This document shows positions 19,179-27,261 of a DNA stretch of 64,000 nucleotides, piece after piece. Source of the DNA: Flavobacterium branchiicola (lineage in GTDB: Bacteria; Bacteroidota; Bacteroidia; Flavobacteriales; Flavobacteriaceae). The stretch is from NCBI RefSeq assembly GCF_018383905.1, contig NZ_JAGYWA010000002.1, positions 62,001 through 126,000 of the forward strand, written 5' to 3'. The position numbers and the translations under genes are program-made. Under the pieces are notes generated by a model that saw nothing but the letters and a program-made list of their open reading frames with translations, was not told the origin of the DNA and did not search any database. The first letter of the stretch is position 1, and each line of letters begins with the position of its first letter.

Positions 19179-19508
19179 ATGAGAAGTAAACTCTATTTTT
19201 TGCTATTACTGTTTTGCAGTTGTATAAATAAAGATAAATTCAATGGTTATGTATATGATTATGATACCGAAAAACCGATCAAAAATGTTATTATAAATAG
19301 TAATGGAGGTAATACTCAAACAGATAGTGCAGGATTTTTTTGTATTAATATAATGTCAAACAAAAACTGTAAAATAATATTTAAAAAAGAGGATTACTTA
19401 CCGAAAAGCATAGAACGAAGACCCGATTCGTTAGGACAATTTTCAAAGAGAAATTTAAATTATAACAGAATTTATCTGTATGCAGAAGGAAGCGATTTTT
19501 CTAAATAA
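19179..19508 (+). CDS. Small lipoprotein with carboxypeptidase-regulatory-like fold
   Basis: 109 residues. The signal peptide and lipobox FCSC place the lipidated cysteine at position 15. The mature part (about 22-90) follows the CarboxypepD_reg pattern: a G.V.D.DT..PI.NV.I strand pair, then TDSAGFF and a CKIIFKKEDYLPK strand. It is essentially a one-domain lipoprotein. It converges with the exonuclease gene with only a 4-nt gap and no hairpin I can identify between them. Function unknown. Confidence 0.75.
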   Translation: MRSKLYFLLLLFCSCINKDKFNGYVYDYDTEKPIKNVIINSNGGNTQTDSAGFFCINIMSNKNCKIIFKKEDYLPKSIERRPDSLGQFSKRNLNYNRIYLYAEGSDFSK

Positions 19509-19512
19509 AGGG

Positions 19513-20139
19513 TCACTTAAACAAGGCATTCAGATTAATGGCTTTTTTCTCTTTAAGCTTCTTTACAATCTTAAGAAAAGCAATAGCAGTTATGTAAGCG
19601 TCACCCAAAGCAGTATGACGGTCTTTTTTAGAAATATCAAATTTGTCTGCGAGATCGTCTAAAGTATAATGATCTTTTCGTTCAAACAGATGCGATTTGA
19701 TAAGTGTTTTTTTGTACAAATAAGCTGTATCCAGAGTTTTATTAGTTAATTGCGGAAGACGATTTCTTTCCAGTGCTTTATTGATCATCGTTACATCGAA
19801 AATTGTGTGGTGTGCAATGATAATAGAATTGCCTAAAAAATCCAAAAACTGTTGTAAAGCTTCTAATTCAGTTGGTCGCTGAATAACAAATGCTTTCAGG
19901 ATACCATGAATCTGCGCTGTTGATTTATCATAATGATCTTGTTCTAAATAAACCTCAAAGCTGTTTTGAATCGAAATAACTCCATTTTGAAGAACCAGTG
20001 CACCAATACATAAAATACGGTCGTTTTCGTAATCAAAACCTGTTGTTTCAGTATCTAAAACTACAAAGCGAGTTTCTTCTATAGATATATTTTCATCAAA
20101 GAGATTTTCTTCTTTTTTCCAAAAATTAAATAAACTCAT
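19513..20139 (-). CDS. DEDDh 3'-5' exonuclease (DnaQ/epsilon-like)
   Basis: 208 residues with the complete DEDDh active site: D29 and E31 (VLDTETTG), D115 (HTIFDVTMIN), H175 and D180 (HTALGDAYIT). It lacks polymerase or UvrC domains, so it is a stand-alone DnaQ-like exonuclease rather than a replicative proofreading subunit by context. It starts 2 nt after the stop of the DUF294 nucleotidyltransferase gene. The two are likely one operon, a pairing I recall from other Bacteroidota. Confidence 0.9.
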   Translation of the reverse strand: MSLFNFWKKEENLFDENISIEETRFVVLDTETTGFDYENDRILCIGALVLQNGVISIQNSFEVYLEQDHYDKSTAQIHGILKAFVIQRPTELEALQQFLDFLGNSIIIAHHTIFDVTMINKALERNRLPQLTNKTLDTAYLYKKTLIKSHLFERKDHYTLDDLADKFDISKKDRHTALGDAYITAIAFLKIVKKLKEKKAINLNALFK

Positions 20140-20141
20140 TG

Positions 20142-22061
20142 TTATACTAAATTTGAAATATTAAATCGAACTGATATCAGTTCCTGAAGTTCTTTAATGG
20201 TTTTAAAAGTACGTTTCAGTTTGATTTTTTCCATTTTTGATAAAGATTCCAAAGCAATAAACTGTCCTGAATCATGATGTAAAAGTCCTTGTTTGGTTCT
20301 GAATTTTAATAAAGCTTTAAAAGAGTAGGAACACGATAAATACAATTCTCTGTTGTTAGGCTCTAATTCGGCTAATTTTTCAAAACGTTCTGCCGTATTA
20401 CTTATTGATTTTACCGAATGTGATAAAATTAAAACACGGGCAGCATCTGTTAAAGGCATTAAAGCTCGTCTTTTAATATCAAAATTATCTTTATTGGCGC
20501 CATCTTGCTCTACCAGAAATTGTCTAAAGAAACCAGTAGGAGAAGGGCTTTGCAAAGCACCGCTTACTAAATGCATATAGAAAATAGGATTTGCTTTTAT
20601 AGTTTCAAAAATATAATCCGATAATTGACTGACAATTTCGGTATCACCATAAGTGGAACTATAATCAAAGAATATAAACGACAATAAAACTTCATTTTTA
20701 CCCGGATTGGTAATCCAGTGATGCACCTGATTTTTCCATTCGTCAAGACTCATGCACCATTTTGGGTTTGAAGCCATCATTTCGGCAGGACAATATTCAT
20801 AACCAATTTCAAAAAGACCTTTATTAACAAGTCCTGCAAATTTTAAAAAATAAATTCTGGTTTCATCTTTAAAAACATCCGAAACATTCTCGTAAACAAT
20901 CGCATTATCCTGATCGGTATGCAGCATTTGTTCGCCTCGTCCCTGACTTCCGAGCGCCAGCCACGCAAATTTTACTGGTGGCGGACTGCTCATTTTTTCA
21001 ATACAAATTTCAATAACCCGATTTGTACAGGCTTCATTAAGTTCTGTAATGATTTTGGTAATTAAAGTCATCGGAATGTTTTGATCCAGATAGCCCTGAA
21101 GCAATTGCATAATTCGGTTTCGAATAGGCTTTATTTCCTTGATTTTTTTGGTGCGTTTTAAAGCTTTTATCAAAACCGCAGGATTATTTCCAAGCGCCAC
21201 CATAACATCATGTTTGGATAAAATTCCAACAGCTTTGGTATTTACTGTCCCGTCTTTGGTTAAACATAAATGGCTGATATTGCTTTTCATCATCGCCATT
21301 TGCGCCTCTGTTACCGTCATTTTTTTAGGATACGTAATAACCGGTTTTGTCATTATCGTTTCGGCAGTCGTTGTTATAGGATAATCTCCGGTAACAATTT
21401 TATTTCTAAGGTCTTTATCAGTTAAAATACCAATCGGAAGCATTTCATCAACAATTAAAATCGCTCCAACTTTTTTCTTCCCCATAATTTTAGCAATTTC
21501 CTTAACTGTGGTCGACGGACTGCAAGTCACAATTTTTTTGGAATATTTTATTGGGGCTAAATCAAAGGAATGATTGCTGGAATGCAGGTTTTCGTTCAGT
21601 AAATCATCGCCATACAATTTATCTTTGTGAATGTCTGAATATGGATTCCGTGTATTTGAAGCGTAACTTTCAATCAGGAAATTACCAACATTTCTATTCT
21701 CCAGCGCATAAGGTTTAAAAACCGCAATTGGAATGGCATACAAAATAGTTTCCTCATGCGCCACGGCTTCCATGATATAATTTTCCTGTGCCAAAAGCGG
21801 ACGAAGTCCAAAAATATCACCTTCATCGCACATGTCCAAAACGGTGTTTTTAGTGCTTTTTTTCAAGGCAACTGCCCCTTTATGCACTACATAAAAAGAA
21901 TCATGTGTTTTATCGTTTTCGGCAAAAATTACAGCATCTTTTTCTTTATAAACTATCGAAATTTGTTCCGATAGTTTTTCTAAATCCTTTTGATGTAAGA
22001 AACTAAAAGGCGGATAGTTTTTTAAAAAGTCGGCAACTCGTTGCGAAATGGTATTTTTCAT
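20142..22061 (-). CDS. cNMP-binding/CBS/DUF294 nucleotidyltransferase
   Basis: 639 residues, a multi-domain signalling protein: cyclic-nucleotide-binding-like domain (about 17-130), CBS pair (about 175-295), DUF294 nucleotidyltransferase domain with GSQGRGEQ (371-378) and the acidic pair in DQDNA (383-387), and a DUF294 C-terminal helical domain (about 500-635). The G-S-x-x-R-x-E...D-x-D signature is that of GlnD-type nucleotidyltransferases, so it may modify a protein or ligand in response to adenine nucleotides. The target is unknown. It forms an operon with the downstream exonuclease. Confidence 0.9.
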   Translation of the reverse strand: MKNTISQRVADFLKNYPPFSFLHQKDLEKLSEQISIVYKEKDAVIFAENDKTHDSFYVVHKGAVALKKSTKNTVLDMCDEGDIFGLRPLLAQENYIMEAVAHEETILYAIPIAVFKPYALENRNVGNFLIESYASNTRNPYSDIHKDKLYGDDLLNENLHSSNHSFDLAPIKYSKKIVTCSPSTTVKEIAKIMGKKKVGAILIVDEMLPIGILTDKDLRNKIVTGDYPITTTAETIMTKPVITYPKKMTVTEAQMAMMKSNISHLCLTKDGTVNTKAVGILSKHDVMVALGNNPAVLIKALKRTKKIKEIKPIRNRIMQLLQGYLDQNIPMTLITKIITELNEACTNRVIEICIEKMSSPPPVKFAWLALGSQGRGEQMLHTDQDNAIVYENVSDVFKDETRIYFLKFAGLVNKGLFEIGYEYCPAEMMASNPKWCMSLDEWKNQVHHWITNPGKNEVLLSFIFFDYSSTYGDTEIVSQLSDYIFETIKANPIFYMHLVSGALQSPSPTGFFRQFLVEQDGANKDNFDIKRRALMPLTDAARVLILSHSVKSISNTAERFEKLAELEPNNRELYLSCSYSFKALLKFRTKQGLLHHDSGQFIALESLSKMEKIKLKRTFKTIKELQELISVRFNISNLV

Positions 22062-22114
22062 GAGGTTAGATTAGAATTTTAAAAATACTATTTTAAATAG
22101 AAATGTAAAAGAAA

Positions 22115-22164
22115 CACCTTTGTTTTTTAGTTACAAAGGGACAAAGTAACAAAGGGACAAAGGT
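22115..22164. repeat. Octamer tandem repeat with inverted partner (ACAAAGGG type)
   Basis: Four tandem octamers of the ACAAAGGG/ACAAAGTA kind run from about 22133 to 22164. An inverted ACCTTTGT word lies at 22116-22123, so part can fold back. It is upstream of the DUF294 gene (minus strand). It is one of several short-word repeat elements in this window. Confidence 0.55.
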
Positions 22165-22185
22165 TTTAAAAAAAATGTGTTACCT

Positions 22186-22245
22186 GTAGCGTCTGTCATC
22201 CCGAGGAACGAGGGGGCTCCGAAAGTAACTCCGCATAGATTTTCT
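22186..22245. repeat. GC-rich dispersed-repeat fragment
   Basis: Segment with GTCATCCCGAGGAACGAGG at 22195-22213, GC-richer than its surroundings. I recall this word as a dispersed intergenic repeat in Bacteroidota genomes; only one copy is in this window, so the repeat status is inferred. The 233-bp gap between the lipoprotein and DUF294 genes otherwise holds the octamer repeat and a terminator. Confidence 0.4.
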
Positions 22246-22251
22246 ATAAAA

Positions 22252-22273
22252 AAAGCTCCAATATTGGAGCTTT
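22252..22273 (-). terminator. Terminator of small lipoprotein gene
   Basis: Perfect 22-bp palindrome AAAGCTCCAAT/ATTGGAGCTTT, 21 nt past the stop codon. On the minus strand it continues into a run of seven Ts. Confidence 0.85.
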
Positions 22274-22294
22274 GTATAATATTAAAATTTAAGT

Positions 22295-22666
22295 TTAGTC
22301 AACTTTATAAACTGTTCCTCGTTGCTTTTCTTCAGAACCGACCATTCCAAATTCAAAAGTGTACGAATCTTTTGCTGTCGTTAAGATTTTCATACTTATG
22401 GCTTTTTCTTCTGCCATATTTTTTGGGTGTTTTTTTTGCAATACATATTCGCAATCACTTACCCAGCGAATGGTTGAAGTATCTGTTTTTCCTTCAAAAG
22501 TTTCGATTTCAATACTGTCTTTACGTTCAAAGAAAGTTGTTTTTTTAACGCCATTTACTTCAAAGTCAAATTTGAATTTTCCGTTTTTGAAATCTTTACA
22601 ATTGTGTTCTGCATTATAACAAGATACTAATGCAAGAACAGGAAATAAGAATAGTATTTTTTTCAT
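22295..22666 (-). CDS. Small hypothetical lipoprotein
   Basis: 123 residues. Lipobox LVSC gives lipidated Cys16. The mature domain contains three more cysteines (C23 in HNCKDF and C71 in SDCEYV among them) and beta-strand-like stretches such as GKFKFDFEV and SYTFEFGMV. I do not recognise a named domain. It has its own terminator, and a structured repeat element lies upstream of its start (22687-22760). The short length and high charge suggest a periplasmic-facing lipoprotein of unknown role. Confidence 0.72.
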   Translation of the reverse strand: MKKILFLFPVLALVSCYNAEHNCKDFKNGKFKFDFEVNGVKKTTFFERKDSIEIETFEGKTDTSTIRWVSDCEYVLQKKHPKNMAEEKAISMKILTTAKDSYTFEFGMVGSEEKQRGTVYKVD

Positions 22667-22686
22667 TTTAAATAATTTTTTTTTAG

Positions 22687-22760
22687 TAGCTGATCCTGCT
22701 GTCCGCTTTATCTTTTATGTTGAACTACAACATAAAAGTATGTCGCTTCCATCAGGGCTA
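22687..22760 (-). other. Nested-stem structured element, possible RNA or repeat
   Basis: On the minus strand the outer arms TAGC-CC-TGAT (22760-22751) pair with ATCA-GCTA (22694-22687), with a CC bulge. Inside, an 11-bp perfect stem CTTTTATGTTG/CAACATAAAAG with a 5-nt loop spans 22712-22738. The internal loop is G-rich (GGAAGCG on one side, AGCGGACAGC on the other). It starts 21 nt upstream of the lipoprotein start codon. I recall similar elements with variable central hairpins in flavobacterial intergenic regions. Nothing else is visible in the rest of the 277-bp gap. Confidence 0.5.
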
Positions 22761-22943
22761 GGGCTTTGGTTTTCAAAATTTCTTTTTAATTAAAGAATAA
22801 AAAGAAAATTACAAGGGTTAAAAAAGTTACAAAAAGTAAATTTCGTTTTCTATTTTTAAAACTCTGCTCTTCTGTTAAATTTGTTTGGCAGAATTTAATA
22901 AAGATCCACCAACATGTTCCGCCAAAATTTGCATAATATTCTA

Positions 22944-23519
22944 TCATTTCAATCTTTTTAATTCTTCGTCTGTAAAGTTCTTGATTTCTTTTTCCTTGGC
23001 AAACTTTTCAGCATTGTAATTTCCGGATTTATTCTTCGGGATTGATAAACTATTCCATTCACTGTTTTTGAGTTGTTTGGCATAAAAAACAATCTGCCCA
23101 ATATGATAAGGATAATGTGCCAGTTGACGGTTTATAGCTTCAATAACGGTATGACCTTCATTGCGAATATAAATAATGTCTGAAAGTTGTTCCGGCTGCA
23201 GGCTTTCTAAAGCGTTTTCAAAACAATTCCAACCTTTGTTCCAAAGTTCCAGAACTTCTTCTTTTGTTTGTAAATCATTTTCGAATTCGGCGTCGCGGTT
23301 TCGCCATTCTTTTTCTCCGTCTGAAGTTAAAAAGTCGGTCCAGCGCGAAAGCATATTTCCTGAAATATGTTTTATAATGGTAGCGATGCTATTGGTATCT
23401 TCATTTACAGCAACAAAAAGCTGTTCAGGTTCCAATTGATCAATGGCTTTTTCACCAAGCATTTTATAGTATAAAAATTGCTTTTTTACGCTTTCTAAAT
23501 AAGATGTATCTGCATTCAT
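22944..23519 (-). CDS. DUF1572 / DinB-like metal-binding protein
   Basis: 191 residues, helical DinB/YfiT four-helix-bundle family. The three expected metal-ligand histidines are visible: H51 (TIIKHISGNM), and H135 and H139 (LAHYPYHIGQI). DinB-like proteins include thiol S-transferases; the activity here is unknown. It ends with a Lys/Glu-rich tail. The gene follows the pentapeptide gene by 2 nt on the same strand, so it belongs to the toxin-antitoxin/pentapeptide transcript by position. Confidence 0.85.
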   Translation of the reverse strand: MNADTSYLESVKKQFLYYKMLGEKAIDQLEPEQLFVAVNEDTNSIATIIKHISGNMLSRWTDFLTSDGEKEWRNRDAEFENDLQTKEEVLELWNKGWNCFENALESLQPEQLSDIIYIRNEGHTVIEAINRQLAHYPYHIGQIVFYAKQLKNSEWNSLSIPKNKSGNYNAEKFAKEKEIKNFTDEELKRLK

Positions 23520-23521
23520 AA

Positions 23522-24094
23522 TTATACAATTTTAATGTCATATTTATCTAAAAGTCCCACTATTCCATCGTTTGAAAATTGTGCTTTTCGCATCGGATTA
23601 AATTCTGGATCGATTTTGTAATTATAAGCCGTTTTAAAATTAACGCCAGCCAATTGTGTTTCATTAAATATAGCACTTTCAAGATTACAATTTTCAAAAA
23701 GAGAACCTGTTAAATTGGTTCCAATAAAAGTTACTTCTCTTACCGATGAATTGATGAATTTAGTTTTAGGCATTTTTTTATTAGAGAAAATGGCGTAGTC
23801 CAAAGTACATTCTTCAAAGTAAACCTGAAATAAAAAATCGTCACATTCGTTAAAAGCGATTCCTAAAAGCTTGCAGTTTTTAAAAGTGACATTTTTTAAG
23901 TTGGTGCCAAATAAACTGGTCATAGAAAGATTGCAGTCAATAAACTCGCAGTCTAAAAAAGTATTATTGCCAAAGTTGCTGTTTGAAAAATCACAGTTTT
24001 TAAAAACACAATCCTCAAACTCCCGATTGTTTATTTTTTTATCAATGTAAACAACTTTTTCGAATGTTTTCTGAATGTGAATTATACCTTCCAT
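23522..24094 (-). CDS. Pentapeptide-repeat protein
   Basis: 190 residues built from tandem A(N/D)LxF-like pentapeptides between about residues 25 and 155 (for example FKNCDFSNSNFGNNTF and LESAIFNETQLAG), predicting a right-handed quadrilateral beta-helix. Many repeats carry Cys in the second turn position (NCDF, DCEF, NCKL). Some family members mimic DNA and protect gyrase or topoisomerase, but nothing here proves that. Its start overlaps the end of the toxin gene by 13 nt and DUF1572 follows by 2 nt, so the four genes form one tight operon. Confidence 0.9.
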   Translation of the reverse strand: MEGIIHIQKTFEKVVYIDKKINNREFEDCVFKNCDFSNSNFGNNTFLDCEFIDCNLSMTSLFGTNLKNVTFKNCKLLGIAFNECDDFLFQVYFEECTLDYAIFSNKKMPKTKFINSSVREVTFIGTNLTGSLFENCNLESAIFNETQLAGVNFKTAYNYKIDPEFNPMRKAQFSNDGIVGLLDKYDIKIV

Positions 24095-24396
24095 GAATGT
24101 TTTTGTGGTTTTTGAGCGTTGTGACGTACTCGAAGAATATAAATGATTTCTTCCGTTATTTGATAGGATATTCCATAATCGTAAACAGAATAAACCCTGA
24201 AACTGCCGTCGTTTTTTATTTTCTGTTTATCGACTTTGTAAATTTCAGGTTTTGTTTTTAAAATCTCTGTGCTTTCAAAAATTTTGTTGACTACTTTATC
24301 AGCAATTGTAAGTGATTTACTTTCAAAGAAAATGTAAAAATGAATGTCTTCTAATTGATCCAAGGCATTTTTCGACCAAATTATTTTCTTCCCCAT
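24082..24396 (-). CDS. RelE/ParE-superfamily toxin
   Basis: 104 residues with the ParE-like layout: N-terminal helices (IIWSKNALDQLEDIHFYI, the usual W...A...L..I..Y pattern), then strands with FRVYSVYDYGISYQI and the C-terminal ILRVRHNAQKP motif typical of the family. ParE-type toxins poison gyrase while RelE types cleave mRNA; sequence alone does not decide. It overlaps its antitoxin by 16 nt upstream and the pentapeptide gene by 13 nt downstream. Confidence 0.88.
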   Translation of the reverse strand: MGKKIIWSKNALDQLEDIHFYIFFESKSLTIADKVVNKIFESTEILKTKPEIYKVDKQKIKNDGSFRVYSVYDYGISYQITEEIIYILRVRHNAQKPQKHSWKV

Positions 24397-24611
24397 TTCT
24401 TTGCAATGTCTTTTGCTTCTTCTTCAGTATAAAAATTGCCTTTTTTGATGTTTTCTAAGGCATTTTCAATATCTAAATTATAAGCTGCATCTGAATCAAC
24501 CGAAGTATTATTGACCGATTGCAAAAGATGTTTTAGTTTTTCTACAAAAGAAGGATCTTTTACTTTATCAATTTCCTGATGAATCCAGTTTATTTCTGCT
24601 TGTATATCCAT
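24381..24611 (-). CDS. Antitoxin of the RelE/ParE pair
   Basis: 76 residues, acidic and helical: MDIQAEINWIHQEIDKVKDP then a C-terminal stretch DIENALENIKKGNFYTEEEAKDIAKKW. This matches the small helical antitoxins that precede ParE-like toxins in Bacteroidota. There is no obvious DNA-binding domain, so autoregulation may be weak or use another factor. It is first in the four-gene unit antitoxin-toxin-pentapeptide-DUF1572. Confidence 0.82.
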   Translation of the reverse strand: MDIQAEINWIHQEIDKVKDPSFVEKLKHLLQSVNNTSVDSDAAYNLDIENALENIKKGNFYTEEEAKDIAKKWGRK

Positions 24612-24639
24612 TGTAAAAGAGTTTTAGTAAAGATACGAA

Positions 24640-24861
24640 TTAGTCATTAAAAATACCTTTCATTATAATCCTCAATCCAAGAAAAATTAAAACCATAGAA
24701 CTCAAACAAGCTACAATTCCAATTCCTAAAACCAGGTAATGCCAATTGGTATGCTGATTCATGAAAGCATTATAAATCAAAGAGGGTCCAAGAAACATTA
24801 AGGGCAAAGCTCCGGTTAAATACTTAATTCCTTTTCCTAGTAGTTGTTTATTTGTTGCCAT
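24640..24861 (-). CDS. DUF6095-family small membrane protein
   Basis: 73 residues with two hydrophobic helices (about 12-31 and 41-65) joined by a short HTNWHY loop. The ALPLMFLGPSLIYNAF segment fits the DUF6095 family, known to me only from Flavobacteriaceae, with no function. It lies 28 nt upstream of the antitoxin gene on the same strand and downstream of murQ's reading direction is not shared closely, so operon membership is uncertain. Confidence 0.75.
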   Translation of the reverse strand: MATNKQLLGKGIKYLTGALPLMFLGPSLIYNAFMNQHTNWHYLVLGIGIVACLSSMVLIFLGLRIIMKGIFND

Positions 24862-24871
24862 TTTTATTTTT

Positions 24872-24916
24872 GTTTCAAGGTTCAGGTTTTCTTTGTTTCA
24901 GGTTATGAAACTTTTG
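24872..24916. repeat. Degenerate GTTTCAG-type heptad cluster
   Basis: Contains GTTTCAAGGTTCAGG, then GTTTCAGG and an opposed GAAAC, all degenerate versions of the heptads seen perfectly at 45207-45256. It lies in the gap upstream of the DUF6095 gene. Confidence 0.35.
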
Positions 24917-24965
24917 AGTTAATGTTCTAAGGAATTTTCCATCTCACATTTCACCAAAAAACTTT

Positions 24966-25778
24966 TTATTTTATATAATTGTCAACAGCATTTCTCACGC
25001 TGCCGTATTTTTTTAATAATTCAGAAGCTTCTTCATACGAAACCTCAATTTGCTCCATAACCATTTTTACACCACGATCAACCAGTTTTACATTGCTTAA
25101 CTGCATATCGACCATTTTATTTCCTTTTACTTTTCCAAGCTGAATCATTGCAGCTGTCGAAAGCATATTAAGTACCAATTTTTGAGCTGTTCCGGCTTTC
25201 ATTCTCGAGCTTCCGGTAATAAATTCCGGACCCACAACAACTTCAATAGGAAATTTAGCTGTTAATGCAAGCGGACTTCCCGCATTGTTTGTAATACAGC
25301 CCGTAACAATATTATTTTGATTGCAGGTTTCAAGACCTCCAATTACATAAGGAGTAGTTCCTGAAGCAGCAATACCAATTACAACATCATTTTGACCAAT
25401 ATTATGATTTTGCAAATCAATCCAGGCTTGTGTTGCATTGTCTTCGGCATTTTCAACCGCACGACGAATTGCAGTGTCGCCACCGGCAATAATTCCGTTT
25501 ACCAAATCAAAAGGAACTCCAAAAGTAGGAGGACATTCAGAAGCGTCTACAACACCTAAGCGTCCGGATGTTCCCGCGCCGATGTAAAAAAGACGTCCGC
25601 CTAATTTTAAATTTGCAACAATTTGTGCTACCAAAGCTTCAATTTGCGGTATTGCTTTTTTAACAGCATGTGGTACAGTTATGTCTTCCTCATTAATATT
25701 GTTAAGTAATTCATGAACTGACATTTGCTCTAAATGCTCGTACTTTGAAGATTGTTCTGTCGTTTTTGTAAAGGTCAT
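24966..25778 (-). CDS. murQ: N-acetylmuramic acid 6-phosphate etherase
   Basis: 270-residue SIS-domain enzyme that cleaves the D-lactyl ether of MurNAc-6-phosphate, giving GlcNAc-6-P and lactate in peptidoglycan recycling. Signatures: GAGTSGRLGVVDASECPP (67-84) with the catalytic-type Glu81, and the second loop GSSRMKAGTAQK. Length is slightly shorter than the E. coli enzyme (about 298). No murP, anmK or nagA-like partner is adjacent. Confidence 0.95.
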   Translation of the reverse strand: MTFTKTTEQSSKYEHLEQMSVHELLNNINEEDITVPHAVKKAIPQIEALVAQIVANLKLGGRLFYIGAGTSGRLGVVDASECPPTFGVPFDLVNGIIAGGDTAIRRAVENAEDNATQAWIDLQNHNIGQNDVVIGIAASGTTPYVIGGLETCNQNNIVTGCITNNAGSPLALTAKFPIEVVVGPEFITGSSRMKAGTAQKLVLNMLSTAAMIQLGKVKGNKMVDMQLSNVKLVDRGVKMVMEQIEVSYEEASELLKKYGSVRNAVDNYIK

Positions 25779-25934
25779 TTTTATCCAAAATAATTATGGT
25801 TCAAAATTAAACTTTTTTTGGTTCAAATTGGGAAAAATTAGTGCGTAAACTTCTAAAGATTTTAAACGTTTTGTTGCTGATATACATTTGTTCAGACACT
25901 ATTTAAAAGCTTTAGAAAAATTGAGGTAAAATAT

Positions 25935-25942
25935 TATATTTG
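25935..25942 (+). promoter_or_regulatory. -7 promoter box for AraC-family gene
   Basis: TATATTTG, perfect TAnnTTTG, 20 nt before the start codon at 25963. Confidence 0.5.
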
Positions 25943-25962
25943 TTGAATAATCAAAAAAACGA

Positions 25963-27108
25963 ATGGATAAATTAGGCTTTTTAGACAGTGTTGCCCGAAT
26001 TGCTGTCTTTGTTTCTTTATTACTAGCACTTTTTTTACTTACTGTAAAAACGGAAAATAAATTAGCCAACAGATTATTTGCTTGTTTTATTATTTTATCA
26101 GCTATTGATTTTAGCGGACTAATGGATTATTCCTTTCCTCTGGAATATATAAATATAGATTTATTCAGAAGCACTGTGTGTTTGCTGGAAATGCCTTTGA
26201 TTTATTTGTATGTTTTGGCAGTTTGTTATTCTGATTTTAGGTTAAAATGGAAGCATTTAGTTTATACACTTCCATTTGTCGTGATGAATTTTGTTTTAAT
26301 GCCGAGAGTTTATTTGACATCTGGTGCTGAAAAACAATATATTTTAGAATATTACGGTACCATGTTTGAAATTTACTTTTTTCAGATTCTACTCGAATTT
26401 CAATATTGGTTTTATATTATTAGTATATTTTTAATTTTAAGAAAATACAAAAAAATATATCAGGAGAATTACACCGATCCAAGTACATCAACCTACAAAT
26501 GGCTTTTTCAGATGAACTGTGTTTTTGTTGTGATGCATTCTATTACAGCTTCAAAAAATTTATTGCGTTATACGGCTTCCCGCGAAGTGTTTCTTTGGGG
26601 AAATGTTTTGATGGTAATTATGGCTTTATGCGTAATATGCTGGTTTGTTATGACGGCATTAAATCATCCGGAACTTTTTAGGGGAATTAATTCTAATTTA
26701 AAGCTGACAAAAGACATTCTTCCTAAAGTAGAAAATGAAATATCAGAAGTAAAAGACATCCAAAGTGAAGCAATTTCAAATCAGATTTCTGCACTAAAAC
26801 AATATATGACGGAAAAAGAACCATTTCTGGATCCATCACTTACTATACAGGAATTGGGGAATCAGATAAATATTCCGGTTCGGGATTTATCGGTTTTAAT
26901 TAATCATCATATCGATCAGCATTTTTTTGATTTTGTAAACGAATATCGCATTCAAAAAGCGATGCAAATCCTGAAAGATAAAGCTAAAAGTCAGCTTACG
27001 GTACTGGAAATTTTATACGAAGTAGGTTTTAATTCCAAATCTTCATTTAATACTTCTTTCAAAAAATATACGAATTTAACTCCTACCGCTTATCGAAATG
27101 CTTCATAA
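25963..27108 (+). CDS. Membrane-anchored AraC-family regulator
   Basis: 381 residues. The N-terminal 235 residues hold about seven hydrophobic segments (from ARIAVFVSLLLALFLL to VICWFVMTALNHPELF), and the C-terminal AraC-type double helix-turn-helix spans about 270-378 (TIQELGNQINIPVRDLSVLIN and LTVLEILYEVGFNSKSSFNTSFKKYTNLTPTAYR). This 7TM-AraC architecture is common in Bacteroidota and probably senses a membrane or periplasmic signal. A TonB-dependent receptor gene follows 153 nt downstream on the same strand and is the likely target. Confidence 0.92.
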   Translation: MDKLGFLDSVARIAVFVSLLLALFLLTVKTENKLANRLFACFIILSAIDFSGLMDYSFPLEYINIDLFRSTVCLLEMPLIYLYVLAVCYSDFRLKWKHLVYTLPFVVMNFVLMPRVYLTSGAEKQYILEYYGTMFEIYFFQILLEFQYWFYIISIFLILRKYKKIYQENYTDPSTSTYKWLFQMNCVFVVMHSITASKNLLRYTASREVFLWGNVLMVIMALCVICWFVMTALNHPELFRGINSNLKLTKDILPKVENEISEVKDIQSEAISNQISALKQYMTEKEPFLDPSLTIQELGNQINIPVRDLSVLINHHIDQHFFDFVNEYRIQKAMQILKDKAKSQLTVLEILYEVGFNSKSSFNTSFKKYTNLTPTAYRNAS

Positions 27109-27261
27109 TTAGTAGTTTGTAAAAAGTCGTACTTCATGTCTAATAAAGTCGAACCAATTTCCTGAACAGAAAATGGTTCGACTTTTTTTTGTCGGTCGCA
27201 TACGGAGATTTTCTAAGGCAACTTTGCTTCAAATTAATCGAACAAGTTAAAATTAGAAATC

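Noticed and set aside
22177..22548. 123-codon open frame on the plus strand
   Set aside because: It is antisense to the small lipoprotein gene and begins in a dispersed repeat; no protein-like pattern.
22687..22760. Retron msr/msd or riboswitch
   Set aside because: No reverse transcriptase gene is near, and no known riboswitch core motif is visible.
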